Of a stretch of DNA of 64,000 nt, positions 8,422 through 16,274 are shown in pieces; position 1 is the first letter of the stretch, and the number at the start of each line of letters is the position of its first letter. The stretch lies in contig NZ_CP107905.1 of assembly GCF_036014015.1 (NCBI RefSeq), positions 6,448,001 through 6,512,000 on the forward strand, in the 5' to 3' direction. Source of the DNA: Streptomyces sp. NBC_00457. GTDB lineage: Bacteria; Actinomycetota; Actinomycetes; Streptomycetales; Streptomycetaceae. The notes under the pieces are model-generated. The model did not search any database. It was not told where the DNA came from and was given only the letters and a program-made list of their open reading frames with translations. Made by a program: the position numbers and the translations under genes.

Positions 8422-9084
8422 CTAGGCGGTGCGGTGGCGGAAGAGGAAGCGCTGGAGGCCGGACAGGGCGAGGTCCAGGGCGATGGCGATCACGGCGACC
8501 AGCACCGCGCCGCCCATCACCTGCACGAGGTCGCGCTGGGCGAGGCCGTCGAAGACATAGCGGCCCAGGCCGCCGAAGGAGACGTAGGCGGCGATGGTGG
8601 CCGTGGCGACGACCTGGATCAGCGCCAGACGCAGGCCGGTCATGATCAGGGGGAGGGCGAGGGGGAGTTCCACCTGGAAGAGGACCTGGTGGGCGCGCAT
8701 GCCCTGGCCCTTCGCCGCGTCCTTCACGTCCGGGTCCACGGCCGTCATGCCCGCGTAGGTGTTGGTGACGATCGCGGGCACCGCGAGGGCGACCAGGGCG
8801 ACGTACACCGGGGTCATGGACAGGCCGCTGGCGAGGAAGACCAGCACGACCAGGCCGACGGTCGGCAGCGCGCGGCCGAAGGACGCGAGGTTGATCGCGA
8901 CGAACGCGCCCTTGCCGGTGTGGCCGATCAGCAGGCCGAGGGGGAGGCCGATCGCGGCCGCGATGAGGGTCGCGAGCAGCGAGTACTGGAGGTGCTCGGC
9001 GAGGCGGTGGGCGATGCCGTCGGAGCCCTGCCACTGCGCGCCGCTGGTCAGCCAGCTGCCGAGGTCCTTGAAGAGTTCGTACAT
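8422..9084 (-). CDS. Osmoprotectant ABC transporter permease (second)
   Basis: The 220-residue permease starts MYELFKDLGSWL. It has about six hydrophobic segments and the inner-membrane-transporter EAA-type loop AAKGQGMRAHQVLFQVELPLALP. It pairs with the next permease as the heteromeric channel of an OpuB/OpuC-type importer. Its start codon overlaps the stop of the preceding gene by one base (TGATG), implying translational coupling. The long open frame upstream of this start is a shadow on the preceding gene. Confidence 0.9.
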   Translation of the reverse strand: MYELFKDLGSWLTSGAQWQGSDGIAHRLAEHLQYSLLATLIAAAIGLPLGLLIGHTGKGAFVAINLASFGRALPTVGLVVLVFLASGLSMTPVYVALVALAVPAIVTNTYAGMTAVDPDVKDAAKGQGMRAHQVLFQVELPLALPLIMTGLRLALIQVVATATIAAYVSFGGLGRYVFDGLAQRDLVQVMGGAVLVAVIAIALDLALSGLQRFLFRHRTA

Positions 9085-9725
9085 CAGGCTCGCCGCCTCT
9101 TCCACGGGGTGAGGGCGTACTGGAGGGCGACCAGGAGCGCGTCCGCGATCACGGCGAGCAGCAGTGTGAGGACCACTCCTACGATCACCGGGGTCGGGAA
9201 GTTGCGCTGGAAGCCGTCCGTGAACAGCTGGCCGAGGCCGCCGTCGCCGATGTAGGTCGCGACGGAGACCAGGGAGATGGACATGACGGTCGCGATCCGC
9301 ACGCCCGCCATGATCACGGGGAGGGCGAGGGGGAGTTCGACCGTGAGGAGCGTGCGCAACGGGCGCGTGCCCATCGCCTTCGCCGCCTCCTTCGTCTTCG
9401 CGGGGACGGAGTCGAGGCCTTCGACCGTGTTCCGCAGCAGGACGACCAGCGTGTAGACCGTCAGGCCGATGACGGTCGTCGTGCGGGTCAGGCCGCTGAC
9501 CGGGAGCAGCAGGACGAAGATCGCGATCGACGGGATCGTGAACAGCACGTTCGAGAAGCCGAGCAGGAAGCCGCGCAGGGGGCGGATCCGGTGGGCCACG
9601 ACCGCGAGCGGGAGCGAGATCAGCAGGCCGAAGAAGACCGCGGCCAGGGCCGCCTGGAGGTGGGAGACCGTGAGGGTGGTCAGGTCGTCGGTGTGGTCGG
9701 ATATCCACGACCAGTCGATGGTCAT
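9084..9725 (-). CDS. Osmoprotectant ABC transporter permease (first)
   Basis: The 213-residue permease starts MTIDWSWISDHTDDL, with typical ProW/OpuCB hydrophobic segments such as LQAALAAVFFGLLISLPLAVV. Its coupling loop is AAKAMGTRPLRTLLTVELPLALPVIMAG, a paralogue of the one in the neighbouring permease. The ATG overlaps the ATPase stop by four bases (ATGA, 9722-9725). Together with the second permease it should form the membrane channel for compatible-solute uptake. Confidence 0.9.
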   Translation of the reverse strand: MTIDWSWISDHTDDLTTLTVSHLQAALAAVFFGLLISLPLAVVAHRIRPLRGFLLGFSNVLFTIPSIAIFVLLLPVSGLTRTTTVIGLTVYTLVVLLRNTVEGLDSVPAKTKEAAKAMGTRPLRTLLTVELPLALPVIMAGVRIATVMSISLVSVATYIGDGGLGQLFTDGFQRNFPTPVIVGVVLTLLLAVIADALLVALQYALTPWKRRRA

Positions 9726-10765
9726 GCGGCCACTCGCGCTTCGCTGTGCGCGTTGCCCGCGTGCTCGTGGATGTCGTCGCGGGACGAGACGCCGGTGAGG
9801 ACGCCGTCGGCGTCGACGCGGGCGATCAGGCCGGTGGGGGAGGCGACGGACTCGTTGAGCGCGGACAGCAGGGAGTCGGTGTCCCCCAGCGGTCGTACGG
9901 GAATCCGGTCGCCCTTGTCCGATGTCGGTGCCCAGTGGAGGGGCTTGCGCGCCTCGTCCAGTACGAGGGTCCAGTCGCCGCCCTCCGGCGCGGGGCCCTG
10001 CGGGACCTCGGCGAGGGTCTTCAGGGAGAGCAGCTTCAGGCCGCGCTCGGCGCCGAGGAAGTCGGCCACGAAGTCGTCGGCGGGGCGGGCGAGCAGCTCG
10101 GCGGGGGTCGCGCACTGCACGAGGTGGCCGCCGGTGCGGAAGATCGCGATCTGGTCGCCGAGGCGGACGGCCTCGTCGACGTCGTGGGTGACGAAGACGA
10201 TGGTCTTGTTCAACTCCTGCTGGAGGCGGACGAGTTCGTCCTGGAGCTGGGCGCGCACGACCGGGTCGACCGCGCCGAACGGCTCGTCCATCAGCAGGAC
10301 GGGCGGGTCGGCGGCGAGCGCGCGGGCCACGCCGACGCGCTGCTGCTGGCCGCCGGAGAGCTGGTGCGGGTACCGCTTGCCGGTGTCGGCGCCGAGGCCG
10401 ACGGTCTCCAGCAGCTCGGCGGCGCGGGAGCGTGCCTTGCGGCGTCCCCAGCCGAGCAGGAGCGGCACGGTGGCGATGTTGTCGAGCACCGTGCGGTGCG
10501 GGAAGAGCCCGGCCTGCTGGATGACGTACCCGATGGAGCGGCGCAGTTCGGCCGCGTCCTGCCGGGTGACGTCCTTGCCGCCGACCTGGATGGTGCCGGA
10601 GGTCGGGTCGACCATCCGGTTGATCATCCTGAGGGTGGTCGTCTTCCCGCAACCGGAGGATCCGACCAGCACGGTGACGCCGCCCTCCGGCATCTCCAGG
10701 GAGAGGTCGTCGACTGCTGTCGTGCCGTTCGGGAAGCGCTTGTGGACCGCGTCGAACTGGATCAT
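9722..10765 (-). CDS. Osmoprotectant ABC transporter ATP-binding protein with C-terminal CBS-like region
   Basis: The 347-residue protein has Walker A GSSGCGKTT (35-43), the signature LSGGQQQRVGVARAL, Walker B VLLMDEPFG and the switch His in FVTHDVDEA. The run HRTVLDNIATVPLLLGW is characteristic of OpuCA/ProV ATPases. About 90 residues after the ABC domain, ending DADGVLTGVSSRDDIHEH, look like a CBS-type domain, which in this family senses ionic strength or nucleotides. It is the first gene of the operon and is divergent from the ammonia-lyase gene, with 141 bases between the starts. Confidence 0.92.
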   Translation of the reverse strand: MIQFDAVHKRFPNGTTAVDDLSLEMPEGGVTVLVGSSGCGKTTTLRMINRMVDPTSGTIQVGGKDVTRQDAAELRRSIGYVIQQAGLFPHRTVLDNIATVPLLLGWGRRKARSRAAELLETVGLGADTGKRYPHQLSGGQQQRVGVARALAADPPVLLMDEPFGAVDPVVRAQLQDELVRLQQELNKTIVFVTHDVDEAVRLGDQIAIFRTGGHLVQCATPAELLARPADDFVADFLGAERGLKLLSLKTLAEVPQGPAPEGGDWTLVLDEARKPLHWAPTSDKGDRIPVRPLGDTDSLLSALNESVASPTGLIARVDADGVLTGVSSRDDIHEHAGNAHSEARVAA

Positions 10766-10837
10766 GATGTGTCCCTTGCCCGGCTGTATAACGTCATGCA
10801 GAGTTCTTGGTGTCTGAATAGGTTGTCAATGCTCGGG

Positions 10838-10855
10838 CGTTAATCCGAGGTAACG
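10838..10855. promoter_or_regulatory. Candidate operator in the divergent promoter region
   Basis: A partial dyad CGTTA-N8-TAACG lies between the divergent starts of the osmoprotectant ATPase (10765) and the lyase gene (10907). It may bind a regulator such as the MurR/RpiR protein encoded two genes on. The arms are short, so this is only suggestive. Confidence 0.3.
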
Positions 10856-10906
10856 GATGACCGGCAGGCAAGATCGAATGTCCGACTTGAGGGGAGTTTG
10901 GGCCTT

Positions 10907-12415
10907 ATGTCGTCTCGGATCGTGGACATGCCGGAGGCCGCGCATACCGGCCTGGTCGTCCTCGACGGTGTCGGGCTCGGCGTCGCGGACGTCGTGCGCC
11001 TCGCCGACGGTGGAGCGCGGCCGGTCCCCGGGACCGAGGCCATGAAACGCGCCGAGGAGTCCTGGGACGCCGCCCGGCAGATCGCCGCGACCGGACGCGT
11101 CTACGGCCGCTCCACCGGCGTCGGCGCCAACCGGAACGAGGACGTGCCCACCGAGGCCGCCGCCGGACACGGCCTCCGTCTGCTGCGCAGCCACGCCGGC
11201 GGCATCGGCGACGAGCTCCCGGCCCGGCAGGTGCGGGCCATGCTCGCCGTCCGCGCCAATCAGCTGCTGGCCGGCGGCGCGGGCCTGCGCCCCTCCGTCG
11301 TCACCGCCCTGTGCGAGGCGCTGGAGAGCGGCGCGTACCCGGTCGTGAACGAGTTCGGTTCGGTCGGCACCGGCGACCTCGCCGCCCTCGCGCAGGTCGG
11401 GCTCGCGCTGGCCGGCGAGCACCCGTGGCGCGGCTCCGGGGCGCCCGAACCGCAGCCCCTCGACAACAACGACGCCCTCGCGCTGATCAGCAGCAACGCC
11501 CTCACCCTCGGCCAGGCCGCCCTCGCCGTGCACGAACTGCGCGGGCTGATCGGCGCCACCCAGGTCGTCGGCGCGCTGTCACTGCTCGCCGTCGACGGCT
11601 CGTACGAGGCGTACGCCGCCCCCGTGCACGCCGCCCGCCCGCACCGGGGTTCCTCCGAAGTCGCCCGCCGGATGCGGGAGTTGCTCGGTGCGGCGGACCG
11701 GCCGACCCCTCCCCTCGGGCGGATCCAGGACCCGTACGGCTTCCGCTGCCTGCCCCAGATCCACGGGCCCGCGCAGGACGCGGCGGACGCGCTGGAGGAG
11801 GTGCTGAACGTCGAGATCAACGCCGCCGCCGAGAACCCGCTGATCTCCCCCGAGGACATGACCGCCTACCACCACGGCGGCTTCTACCAGGCCCAACTCG
11901 CCCTGTCCCTGGACCACTTCAGGCTCGCGCTCACACAGGTGGCGAGGCTGTCCACCTCCCGCCTGTCCACCCTCAACGAGCCCGCCTACACCCGCCTCAA
12001 GCCCTTCCTCGCCGACAACGAACCCGCCTCCTCCGGCGTGATGATCCTCGAGTACGCCGCCGCGGCGGCCCTCGGCGATCTGCGGGCCTTCTCCGCTCCC
12101 GCGTCGCTCGGCCACGCTGTACTCTCCCGGGGCGTCGAGGAGCAGGCCAGCTTCGCCTCGCTCGCCGCCCGGCAGACGCTGCGGGCGTGCGGCGCGTACC
12201 GTCTCGTGGTGGGCTGCGAACTCGTCGCCGCCGTACGGGCGTTGCACCTGCGCGGCCTCAGGCCCGACCCCGAGCTGCCGGTCGGCCGGGCGCTGGAACT
12301 GGCCGAGTCGGTGCTCGACGACGACCTGGCCGACCGGCCGCTCACGGACGACGTGACGGCCGCGACCGCACTGCTGGACCGTTTCACGGACATCTGGAGG
12401 GGCAGCGAGTCATGA
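10907..12415 (+). CDS. Histidine/aromatic ammonia-lyase family protein with Gly-Thr-Gly at the MIO site
   Basis: The 502-residue protein begins at ATG 10907, with GGGGAG 10 bases upstream. It matches the HAL/PAL fold. The catalytic Tyr66 lies in YGRSTGVGANRN. NPLISPEDM follows INAAAENP, and GGFYQAQLALSLDHF and GVEEQASFASLAARQ are in the expected order. The MIO cofactor normally forms from Ala-Ser-Gly; here the segment reads SVGTGDLAALAQ, with Gly154-Thr155-Gly156. It may therefore lack normal MIO, or act on another substrate. It is not placed with the hut genes 5.4 kb away. Its stop overlaps the start of a MurR/RpiR regulator (ATGA). Confidence 0.82.
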   Translation: MSSRIVDMPEAAHTGLVVLDGVGLGVADVVRLADGGARPVPGTEAMKRAEESWDAARQIAATGRVYGRSTGVGANRNEDVPTEAAAGHGLRLLRSHAGGIGDELPARQVRAMLAVRANQLLAGGAGLRPSVVTALCEALESGAYPVVNEFGSVGTGDLAALAQVGLALAGEHPWRGSGAPEPQPLDNNDALALISSNALTLGQAALAVHELRGLIGATQVVGALSLLAVDGSYEAYAAPVHAARPHRGSSEVARRMRELLGAADRPTPPLGRIQDPYGFRCLPQIHGPAQDAADALEEVLNVEINAAAENPLISPEDMTAYHHGGFYQAQLALSLDHFRLALTQVARLSTSRLSTLNEPAYTRLKPFLADNEPASSGVMILEYAAAAALGDLRAFSAPASLGHAVLSRGVEEQASFASLAARQTLRACGAYRLVVGCELVAAVRALHLRGLRPDPELPVGRALELAESVLDDDLADRPLTDDVTAATALLDRFTDIWRGSES

Positions 12416-13272
12416 CCGCCGAGGGGAGTACGAGCGTGACCGACAGCCCGGCCGCACGGCTGCAGGCGCTCTTCGAGGGGCACCGGCTGACGCCGACCCA
12501 GCGGCGCATCGCGCACAGCATGGTGCGGCGGGCGGCCGAGGTGCCGTTCCTGTCCAGCGTGGAGCTGGCCGAGCTGGCCGGGGTCAGCCAGCCGTCGGTG
12601 ACCCGGTTCGCGGTCGCCCTCGGCTTCGACGGCTACCCCGCGCTGCGCAAGCACCTGCGCGAGGTCGCGCCCGCCGAACAGACGGGGGCCTCGGCGTCGT
12701 ACAACGAGTACCAGCAGGCCGTCGAGGCCGAGATCGAGAACCTGAGGCATCTGGCGGAGCTGCTGGCCGATCCCCGGCCGGTCGCGAGGGCGGGCAGGCT
12801 GCTGGCCGCGTCCCGCCCGCTGCCGGTGCTCGGGCTGCGGGCCGCGGCCTCCCAGGCGTACGGCTTCGCCTACTTCGCCGCCAAGGTTCATCCCGACGTC
12901 CGGCTGCTCAACGAGGGCGGCACGATGATCCACGACCGGATCGACGCCGCGGTCCGGGCCGGCGCGTCCACCCTGCTGTGCTTCGCGCTGCCGAGGCATC
13001 CGCGGGAGGTCGTGGACACGCTGGGCTACGCCAAGGAGGCGGGCCTGACGGTCGTGACGGTCGCCGACTCCGCGTTCGCGCCGGTCGCCAAGGTGTCCGA
13101 CCTGCTGCTGCCCGCCGCCGTCGGCACGGGGCTTGCCTTCGACACCGCCTGCGCGCCGATGCTGCTGGGCCGGGTACTGCTGGAGGCGATGTGCGACGAC
13201 CTGCCCGACGCGCAGGCCCGCCTGGAGGAGTTCGACGCGAAGGCTGCGGCTAAGGGGCTTTTCGTGGAGTGA
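12412..13272 (+). CDS. MurR/RpiR-family transcriptional regulator
   Basis: The 286-residue protein has an N-terminal HTH_6 domain (LTPTQRRIAHSMVRRAAEVP, then ELAELAGVSQPSVTRFAVALGFDGYPALRKHL). A SIS sugar-isomerase-type effector domain follows (about 120-260, with LPVLGLRAAASQAYGFAYFA and TLLCFALPRHPREVVDTL). SIS domains in this family bind phosphosugars or amino-acid-derived ligands. Translational coupling to the lyase gene (ATGA overlap) suggests it controls the lyase, the divergent transporter, or both. Confidence 0.9.
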   Translation: MTAEGSTSVTDSPAARLQALFEGHRLTPTQRRIAHSMVRRAAEVPFLSSVELAELAGVSQPSVTRFAVALGFDGYPALRKHLREVAPAEQTGASASYNEYQQAVEAEIENLRHLAELLADPRPVARAGRLLAASRPLPVLGLRAAASQAYGFAYFAAKVHPDVRLLNEGGTMIHDRIDAAVRAGASTLLCFALPRHPREVVDTLGYAKEAGLTVVTVADSAFAPVAKVSDLLLPAAVGTGLAFDTACAPMLLGRVLLEAMCDDLPDAQARLEEFDAKAAAKGLFVE

Positions 13273-13391
13273 CAAGGGCTCTTCGTCGCGTGACGCGGTG
13301 AAGTGACGCGACTCTTAGATTCGTCTCACGTTGTGCGGCTAACCTCCCGCTCGAACGAGCACTGTGTGGCAACGCGACGAGGAGGCGGGAA

Positions 13392-13976
13392 GTGTCACGC
13401 GGAGGTCAGGGGCTGGCTCGGGTGGCCGTCGTCGTACGGGCCGGAGCGGCGCCCATGTGGTGGCTGGGTGTGGTGGCGGCAGGCATCGGGATTCTGGTGC
13501 CGGGGCTGACGGGACGGCGGATCGGCGTGCTCGCCGGGGCCGCGCTGTTCATCGTGGGGACGGCCGTGGTGGCCTGGGGCCGGCGCAAGCGGTACGTCGC
13601 CCTCGCCCAGTCGGCCGCCCGCGCGGGCAAGCACGACGTACTCCAGGACCGGCATGTGACGGTACGGAACTGGCGGCGCGGGCACCGGTGGTGGCTGCTG
13701 CTCGCCTTCCTCGCCGCCCTCGGCAGCGCGTTTGCCGTCCCGGTCGCCGGCGGGTTGCTGCTGGCCGGGTGCGGGGTCGGGCTGTGGCTGAAGGCGGCGT
13801 GGCTCGGGCGGCGCGAGCGGGCGGGGGACGCGTTGTTGTGGGTGCGGGTGGATTGGCTGGGCGGGAATGGTGGGGGGCCGGTCGGTAAGACCGTGAAGGC
13901 CTACCGCAGCACCGGCATCGCGGCGGGCGACGCGGCCCCGGGTGGGGCGCGTCGCCGTGCTGCTGCGCTGGCTTGA
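13392..13976 (+). CDS. Integral membrane protein, hypothetical, 194 aa
   Basis: The start is GTG 13392 with an AGGAGG site 7 bases upstream. Four hydrophobic stretches are visible: APMWWLGVVAAGIGILVPGL, IGVLAGAALFIVGTAVVAW, and the two halves of WWLLLAFLAALGSAFAVPVA with GGLLLAGCGVGLWL. A basic loop (RRKRYVALAQSAARAGKHD) separates the pairs, and the tail is polar and basic. I recognise no family. It is followed by repeat copy 2 at 14033 and the convergent roadblock cluster. Confidence 0.6.
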   Translation: MSRGGQGLARVAVVVRAGAAPMWWLGVVAAGIGILVPGLTGRRIGVLAGAALFIVGTAVVAWGRRKRYVALAQSAARAGKHDVLQDRHVTVRNWRRGHRWWLLLAFLAALGSAFAVPVAGGLLLAGCGVGLWLKAAWLGRRERAGDALLWVRVDWLGGNGGGPVGKTVKAYRSTGIAAGDAAPGGARRRAAALA

Positions 13977-14032
13977 GTGGTGCGTTGCGTTGGTAGTGCC
14001 GGGATGGGGCGTCGGGTTGGTGCGGCGCCGTC

Positions 14033-14070
14033 GTGGCTGGTCGCGCAGTTCCCCGCGCCCCTTCGGGGCG
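14033..14070 (+). repeat. Streptomyces-type intergenic repeat, copy 2 of 3
   Basis: The copy carries GTGGCTGGTCGCGCAGTTCC followed by the stem CGCCCC-TTC-GGGGCG. It fills the short gap between convergent genes ending at 13976 (+) and 14071 (-), and its last base abuts the opposing stop codon. Confidence 0.8.
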
Positions 14071-14445
14071 CTACACCTCCAGGTCCTGCTCGATCTTCCT
14101 CAGTTGGTGGCGGGCCATCGCCAGGTTGGAGCGTTTGGCGTCCAGGACCAGGTAGAGGAAGAGGCCGTTGCCGCTGCGGCCGGTGAGCAGGCGGATCAGG
14201 TGGTACTGGTCGGTCAGCGTGATCAGGATGTCCTCGAGCTGGCCTTTCAGGCCGAGGTGCTCCATCGTGCGCATCTTGGCGCGTACGACGTCGGTGTTGC
14301 CGGCGGCTGCCACGCCGAGGTCGAAGCTCTTGCTGCCGCCCAGCGTGCCGAGTGCCATACCGGAGGTGTAGTCGACGAGCGCGACTCCGGTCGCGCCTTC
14401 TATGGACGTCAGGGCCTCTTTGAGTGCGGTCTCGGTGTTTGCCAT
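14071..14445 (-). CDS. Roadblock/LC7-domain protein
   Basis: The 124-residue protein starts MANTETALKEALTSIEGATG, with GGAG upstream. The single roadblock/LC7 fold is recognisable from GVALVDYTSGMALGTLGG near the start and YHLIRLLTGRSGNGLFLYLVLD in the second half. This fold binds or regulates small Ras-like GTPases and forms homo- or heterodimers. It is the last gene of a four-gene minus-strand cluster with two more roadblock-like proteins. It closely parallels the gene product at 15713-16105 (shared VDxTSGxALG block and ARxxLRK/ARIRLGE ending). Confidence 0.82.
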   Translation of the reverse strand: MANTETALKEALTSIEGATGVALVDYTSGMALGTLGGSKSFDLGVAAAGNTDVVRAKMRTMEHLGLKGQLEDILITLTDQYHLIRLLTGRSGNGLFLYLVLDAKRSNLAMARHQLRKIEQDLEV

Positions 14446-14458
14446 GTCGGGGCTCCTC

Positions 14459-14944
14459 TCAACTTTCGGTGGTGGTGGGTGTGGTGCGGTTGGTGCGGGG
14501 AGTTCTGGTGCGGGTGGGCGGGGGCTTGGGCACGGCACCGTTCGCGGCCTTGGCCGGGGCCGGCCTCGTCTTGGGCCGGGCGTCGACGAGCTCTCCGATA
14601 CGGGTGGCCGCGCGGCGCCCCTCCAGGTGGAGGCGGCCGACGCTCACGTCGTCCCGGGCCAGCAGCGTCAGTACGGCGCTGCGGCCCGCCGCGTACGTCG
14701 CCACATAGCCCTGCACGCCGCGTACGAGCAGTTCGCGCAGCTCGCCCTGGCCGGTGACGTCCGTCATCCGTACGGCCACGCCCAGCGCGGCGGCGGTCAG
14801 GGCGGCGACGCTCTCGGGTTCGCAGCCGGGGGTGTCCGCGGCGATGACCAGGCCGTCGACACTGGCGGCGAGGGCGCCGGTCAGCTGGGGGACGCGGGTG
14901 GTGAGCCGGTGGAGTTCGTCGAGTATTGCCGGGTCGGCCGCCAT
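14459..14944 (-). CDS. Roadblock/LC7-domain protein with Pro/Thr-rich tail
   Basis: The 161-residue protein starts MAADPAILDELHRLTTRVPQ. It has the CvnB/MglB-like block LTGALAASVDGLVIAADTPG and then VAALTAAALGVAVRMTDVTGQGELRELLVRG. The last 45 residues are a Pro/Arg/Thr-rich, probably disordered tail. Of the three roadblock proteins here it is the closest to conservon CvnB proteins. It lies 13 bases upstream of the next roadblock gene, so the two should be co-transcribed. Confidence 0.82.
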   Translation of the reverse strand: MAADPAILDELHRLTTRVPQLTGALAASVDGLVIAADTPGCEPESVAALTAAALGVAVRMTDVTGQGELRELLVRGVQGYVATYAAGRSAVLTLLARDDVSVGRLHLEGRRAATRIGELVDARPKTRPAPAKAANGAVPKPPPTRTRTPRTNRTTPTTTES

Positions 14945-14966
14945 CAGGGTTCTTCTCCTCGGTCGG

Positions 14967-15716
14967 TCAAAGGGCCTCCAGCGCATCCCTGACTCTCTTC
15001 AGCAAGGCGATGTCGGGATCGGGCGGTGGCGGCGGCAGCGGCTCGGCGGGTACGGAGGCCCGCGCGCCGTGTGCGGTGGTCGCGGTCACCAGCCCCGCCG
15101 CCGCCAACCGCCGTATGTCCACCAGCGTGTGGAACGCCGGGCGGCCCAGCTCCCGTGCGATGTCCGTCGCCGTCCGGACGCCGTCCACCCGGGTCAGGAC
15201 CGCCCGCTGCCGGGGGGTGACGGGCGGGGCGTCCGCGGGGTCGGCCCTGATCAGGGGATCGGCGTCCGTCGAGGGATCGGGCCAGATGGCGTGCAGGAGG
15301 TCGCGCCGGCGGAGCGTCTCGTGTTCCACGGCGGCCACCGGGACCGGGCGGCCGGGGCCGGGCGAGGGCTCGGCCTCGTAACGGAAGCGGCCCGGTGTGC
15401 TGCTGGGGGACAGGGCGAAGTACGCGGCGTCGTAGAGCGCGAGCAGATGGCAGATCTCCAGGGCGCCCTCGGCGATGTCGGGCCGGGTGAGCAGCGCGTC
15501 GAGGCCGGGGGAGGACGGGCTCTCGGCGTGCACCACATGGCCCTCGGCGAGGTGGAGCGTGCCGCGTTCGCGCAGCAGGACGCCGGTGGCGCGCTCGTCG
15601 GCGAGTCGGCTGAGCATCGGCGACACACCGACCCTCGCACGCCGATCGGCTGCCGTCCGGTCCCGTACCGGCAGGCGGGGTGGTGGTGTGGCCGGGGAGG
15701 TACGCACGGTCGTCAT
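14967..15716 (-). CDS. Winged-helix/DUF4388-like regulator in the roadblock cluster
   Basis: The 249-residue protein has an N-terminal domain (about 33-125: LADERATGVLLRERGTLHLA, EGHVVHAESPSSPGLDALL) like DUF4388/PATAN response-effector domains. A C-terminal segment reads as a winged helix (TPRQRAVLTRVDGVRTATDI, ARELGRPAFHTLVDIRRLAA). DNA binding and a regulatory role in signalling are inferred from this layout. Its ATG overlaps the previous gene's stop (ATGA, 15713-15716). No CvnA kinase, CvnC DUF742 protein or CvnD GTPase is adjacent, so this is not a standard conservon. Confidence 0.6.
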   Translation of the reverse strand: MTTVRTSPATPPPRLPVRDRTAADRRARVGVSPMLSRLADERATGVLLRERGTLHLAEGHVVHAESPSSPGLDALLTRPDIAEGALEICHLLALYDAAYFALSPSSTPGRFRYEAEPSPGPGRPVPVAAVEHETLRRRDLLHAIWPDPSTDADPLIRADPADAPPVTPRQRAVLTRVDGVRTATDIARELGRPAFHTLVDIRRLAAAGLVTATTAHGARASVPAEPLPPPPPDPDIALLKRVRDALEAL

Positions 15717-16105
15717 CCCAGCACCAGCCGTCCGGCCATCTCACCGAGCCGGATCCGGGCCAGTGCGAGGTTGCCGTCCGCGCGGGCCAGCCACAGATGC
15801 AGGAACACGCTGCTGTCGAAGGACGTCCACACGAACCGCAGCACGTGGTAGCTGTCCCGGTTGCTGATGATCAGGTCCTCGACCGGGAGGTCCGCCTCAT
15901 CGGCGTCGTCGCGCGGCGCGAACGCCCGGTGTTCGGCGGCCAGCCGGGCCAGTTCGGCCGTCTCCGCGGCGGTCGTGTCCGGGTCGCCGCCGGGAGACTC
16001 GCCGACCGAGCCCAGGGCCAGGCCGCTGGTCCAGTCGACCAGGGCGGCGCCCCGGGCGCCGGGCAGTCGCATGGCTTCCTGTAAGCACTCGTCGATTCCG
16101 GGCAC
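15713..16105 (-). CDS. Roadblock/LC7-like protein, first gene of the cluster
   Basis: The 130-residue protein starts at GTG 16105. It carries GARGAALVDWTSGLALGSVG and, after an acidic insert (APRDDADEADLPVEDL), SYHVLRFVWTSFDSSVFLHLWLARADGNLALARIRL. This is the same fold order as the 14071-14445 product. It is the promoter-proximal gene; the 169-base gap upstream holds only the promoter region and a short palindrome, TTCCAGTGGAA, at 16189-16199. Confidence 0.75.
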   Translation of the reverse strand: MPGIDECLQEAMRLPGARGAALVDWTSGLALGSVGESPGGDPDTTAAETAELARLAAEHRAFAPRDDADEADLPVEDLIISNRDSYHVLRFVWTSFDSSVFLHLWLARADGNLALARIRLGEMAGRLVLG

Positions 16106-16274
16106 CGTGGCTCCCCTCCCGCCTGGTGTTCGGCTGAGTGACGCCGAAACTACGCTCCGTGTGAGCGGCGGGTGAGGGTTCTGGCATTTTCCAGTGGAAC
16201 ATGCGGCGAGTGACTAAGGTGGGTCAACTGACCCCTTTTCCCCAGCCGTTGAGCCGGAGCTCCGCCGGGGTGCG

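Noticed and set aside
10907..12415. Calling this gene hutH
   Set aside because: The MIO triad is Gly-Thr-Gly and the gene is not in the hut operon, so histidine ammonia-lyase activity is not supported.
14071..16105. Calling the roadblock cluster a conservon (cvnABCD)
   Set aside because: No CvnA-like kinase, DUF742 protein or GTPase gene is adjacent.
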